DNA of 8,742 nt from an uncultured Ruminococcus sp. (GTDB taxonomy: Bacteria; Bacillota; Clostridia; Oscillospirales; Ruminococcaceae), in assembly GCA_900554975.1 (NCBI GenBank), contig USJI01000027.1, forward strand, positions 1 to 8,742. The letters are read 5' to 3'. Below, one piece after another: positions 8,101-8,742 of this stretch (positions are counted from its first letter, which is position 1; each line of letters opens with the position of its first letter). Under the pieces are notes generated by a model. That model was not told the origin of the DNA. It searched no databases and saw nothing but the letters and a program-made list of their open reading frames with translations. The translations under genes and the position numbers were made by a program.

Positions 8101-8297
8101 GAAAGATACATTATGTTATTTCCACATCTGAAAAGGGAAGACTTCCTGCAAGAGACAGTGTTAAGATGCGTCGTAAGTCAGTTGAACGTTCAATATGCAG
8201 TCTGACAGCTATTGATACAGCAAGAGCGCTTGCAAATGTTCTTCAGACAAACAGATCAATTGATGATGTTGAAATGATAGATATTACTAAGATTTAA
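5103..8297 (+). CDS. carB: Carbamoyl phosphate synthetase large subunit
   Basis: CarB makes carbamoyl phosphate from bicarbonate, CarA-supplied ammonia and two ATP. At 1064 aa it is full length. It has two homologous ATP-grasp halves: residues 1-400 (GSGPIIIGQAAEFDYAGTQ at 14-32, Arg169 in VRPAFTLGG, EVNPRVSRSSA at 298-308) and about 551-930 (GSGPIRIGQGIEFDY at 556-570, LLRPSYVLGG, EVNPRSSRT at 830-838). An oligomerisation region lies between them. The C-terminal MGS-like allosteric domain (about 936-1064) keeps Lys945, Thr965 and Thr968, which by recalled alignment match E. coli UMP/IMP-site residues Lys954, Thr974 and Thr977. UMP feedback inhibition is therefore likely but not proven. AAGGAG (5087-5092) inside the end of carA precedes the ATG. 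The arginine and pyrimidine pathways may share this enzyme; the pyr operon position suggests the pyrimidine-linked form. Confidence 0.97.
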   Translation: MPLRQDIKKVLVIGSGPIIIGQAAEFDYAGTQACRALKQEGLEVVLINSNPATIMTDKAMADKVYIEPLTLDVVKRIIEIEKPDSVLSTLGGQTGLTLSMQLAEEGFLDSHNVKLLGADPLTIHKAEDRQAFKDTMEKIGEPCIPSKVVETIEDAVDFAKVIGYPVIVRPAFTLGGTGGGIADNEEQLRDIAKNGLRLSPITQVLIEKCISGWKEIEFEVIRDSKGNVITVCSMENFDPVGVHTGDSIVIAPAVTLSDREYQMLRTASLNIISELKVEGGCNCQFALHPESMEYAVIEVNPRVSRSSALASKATGYPIAKVATRIAIGYTLDEIINQVTGKTYACFEPALDYVVVKFPKWAFDKFVYAKRTLGTQMKATGEVMAIGTSFEQAMMKAVRSIELGVDSLNMKKFAEVPTEELMKKIVHADDERAFQVYELLKRDVTVEEIHNATLIDEWFLEKLKNLVELERWLADGELTEEKYLTAKKFGYLDSTIERISGKKCPMKKTAVYKMVDTCAGEFKAETPYFYSTFDDENEAKQFIERTDKGRKKVIVFGSGPIRIGQGIEFDYCSVHCVWALKEEGYEAVICNNNPETVSTDFDTGDRLYFDPLTKEDVESIIETEKPYGVVVQFGGQTAIKLTRHLADLGVNILGTSADSIDAAEDRERFDELLEKCKIPRPAGFTVMTTEEAVEVAEKLGYPVLLRPSYVLGGQNMIIAHSEKDVVEYMGIITRTMIENPVLIDKYMMGKEVEVDAICDGKDFLIPGIMEHIERAGVHSGDSISVYPAQTLSPKIVDTIIEYTKKLAFELKVIGLVNIQYVVYNDEVYVIEVNPRSSRTVPYISKVTGIPMVDIATKIMLGSTLKEQGYESGLYKKSKYVAVKVPVFSFEKLQDVDTMLGPEMKSTGECLGIAETFEDALLKGLVAAGYDLKKEGGVLISVRDTDKQEIIAIADKFAQMGFELYGTSGTASTLNKNMIATNLVHKISSKEEPNVLSLLESGKIHYVISTSEKGRLPARDSVKMRRKSVERSICSLTAIDTARALANVLQTNRSIDDVEMIDITKI

Positions 8298-8304
8298 TTT
8301 ATAT

Positions 8305-8337
8305 CAGCAGGGCAGAATTCAGTTTTCTGCCCTGTTG
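8305..8337 (+). other. Strong hairpin between carB and pyrK without a clear U tract
   Basis: CAGGGCAGAA (8308-8317) pairs perfectly with TTCTGCCCTG (8325-8334) around a 7-nt loop. Three more pairs (G-U, A-U, C-G) extend the stem to 13 bp, 8305-8337. What follows is TGTAAAATATGGG, not a T run, and the other strand has none either, so it is a poor intrinsic terminator. It starts 8 nt after the carB stop. It may slow or partly stop transcription, or protect the upstream mRNA end. The fold is seen; the role is open. Confidence 0.7.
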
Positions 8338-8377
8338 TAAAATATGGGTTCTAATAAGACAATGAAAGGAAAGATTT

Positions 8378-8742
8378 ATGAAATATACACAGGGTAAATA
8401 TCAGGTCATTGAAAATAAGGCTCTGGCTAAAGATATTTTCAGTATTGTGATTTTATGTCCTGAAGTAGCAGAAGTCGCTGTTCCGGGACAGTTTGTTCAC
8501 ATTCTTCCGGAAGGACAGACGCTCAGACGCCCAATTTCAATTTGCGGTATTGACAGAAAAAATGGAACACTGAGAATCGTTTTTATTGTAAAAGGTGTGG
8601 GAACAAAGAAAATCTCACAGATAAGAGAGGGTAGTCTGATTGATATGCTTGCTCCTCTCGGTCACGGTTTTACAATAAATGAAAACTTTAAAAAGGTTGT
8701 TCTTATCGGCGGCGGTATCGGAAATCCGCCTATGCTTCCGCT
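8378..8742 (+). CDS. pyrK: Dihydroorotate dehydrogenase B electron transfer subunit, 3' end cut by window
   Basis: PyrK carries FAD and a 2Fe-2S cluster and passes electrons from PyrD-bound FMN to NAD+ when dihydroorotate is oxidised to orotate. The frame stays open to the window end, giving 121 codons of about 250-260. It shows the start of a ferredoxin-reductase-like fold: a beta-barrel FAD domain with VPGQFVHI (about 35-42) and the FAD-binding LRRPISICGID (about 49-59), then the Rossmann-type VVLIGGGIGNPPML (about 107-120). The cysteines for the iron-sulphur cluster would lie beyond the edge. AAAGGA (8365-8370) is 7 nt before the ATG. It lies 80 nt after carB; in Bacillus pyrK also follows the carbamoyl phosphate synthetase genes and precedes pyrD, so pyrD is expected next. 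Confidence 0.92.
   Translation, partial: MKYTQGKYQVIENKALAKDIFSIVILCPEVAEVAVPGQFVHILPEGQTLRRPISICGIDRKNGTLRIVFIVKGVGTKKISQIREGSLIDMLAPLGHGFTINENFKKVVLIGGGIGNPPMLP

Noticed and set aside
8335..8357. Possible pyrK promoter (TTGTAA at 8335 and TAATAA at 8352).
   Set aside because: The spacer is only 11 nt and the -35 candidate overlaps the hairpin arm; it is not a credible sigma-A promoter.

Overview
The window is a stretch of Firmicutes chromosome. The likeliest source is a Clostridia relative of Ruminococcus or other Oscillospiraceae. The grounds are AGGAGG-type ribosome binding sites, a PyrR-type RNA attenuator, an AgrC-like GHKL histidine kinase and moderate-to-low GC judged by eye. The genus is an inference. 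All genes lie on the + strand.

Layout: positions 1-972 hold the 3' part of a membrane sensor histidine kinase that begins before the window. Positions 973-1200 hold the control region of a pyrimidine operon. It has an AT-rich tract, a strong sigma-A-type extended -10 promoter, a PyrR-binding RNA hairpin, a possible antiterminator and an 11-bp intrinsic terminator with a U run. From 1201 to the right edge runs a tightly packed de novo pyrimidine operon, pyrR-pyrC-pyrF-carA-carB-pyrK. Gaps between the first five genes are 1 to 29 nt. An 80-nt gap with a strong hairpin precedes pyrK, which is cut by the window end.

How the genes work together: CarA and CarB make carbamoyl phosphate from glutamine, bicarbonate and ATP. 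An aspartate transcarbamoylase (pyrB), not seen here, would make carbamoyl aspartate. PyrC closes the ring to dihydroorotate. PyrK, with a PyrD partner expected downstream, oxidises it to orotate with NAD+ as acceptor. PyrE, also not seen, would make OMP, and PyrF decarboxylates OMP to UMP. PyrR senses UMP and binds the leader hairpin so that the terminator forms when pyrimidines are plentiful. CarB also keeps residues expected for allosteric UMP control.

I found no mobile element, CRISPR array, RNA gene other than the leader, or unknown gene system. The points most worth a second look are the pyrR start, which looks like a CTG codon at 1201, the compact attenuator with overlapping alternative helices, the gene order (no pyrB or pyrP after pyrR; a type-2 pyrF between pyrC and carA), and the carB-pyrK hairpin that lacks a clear U tract.
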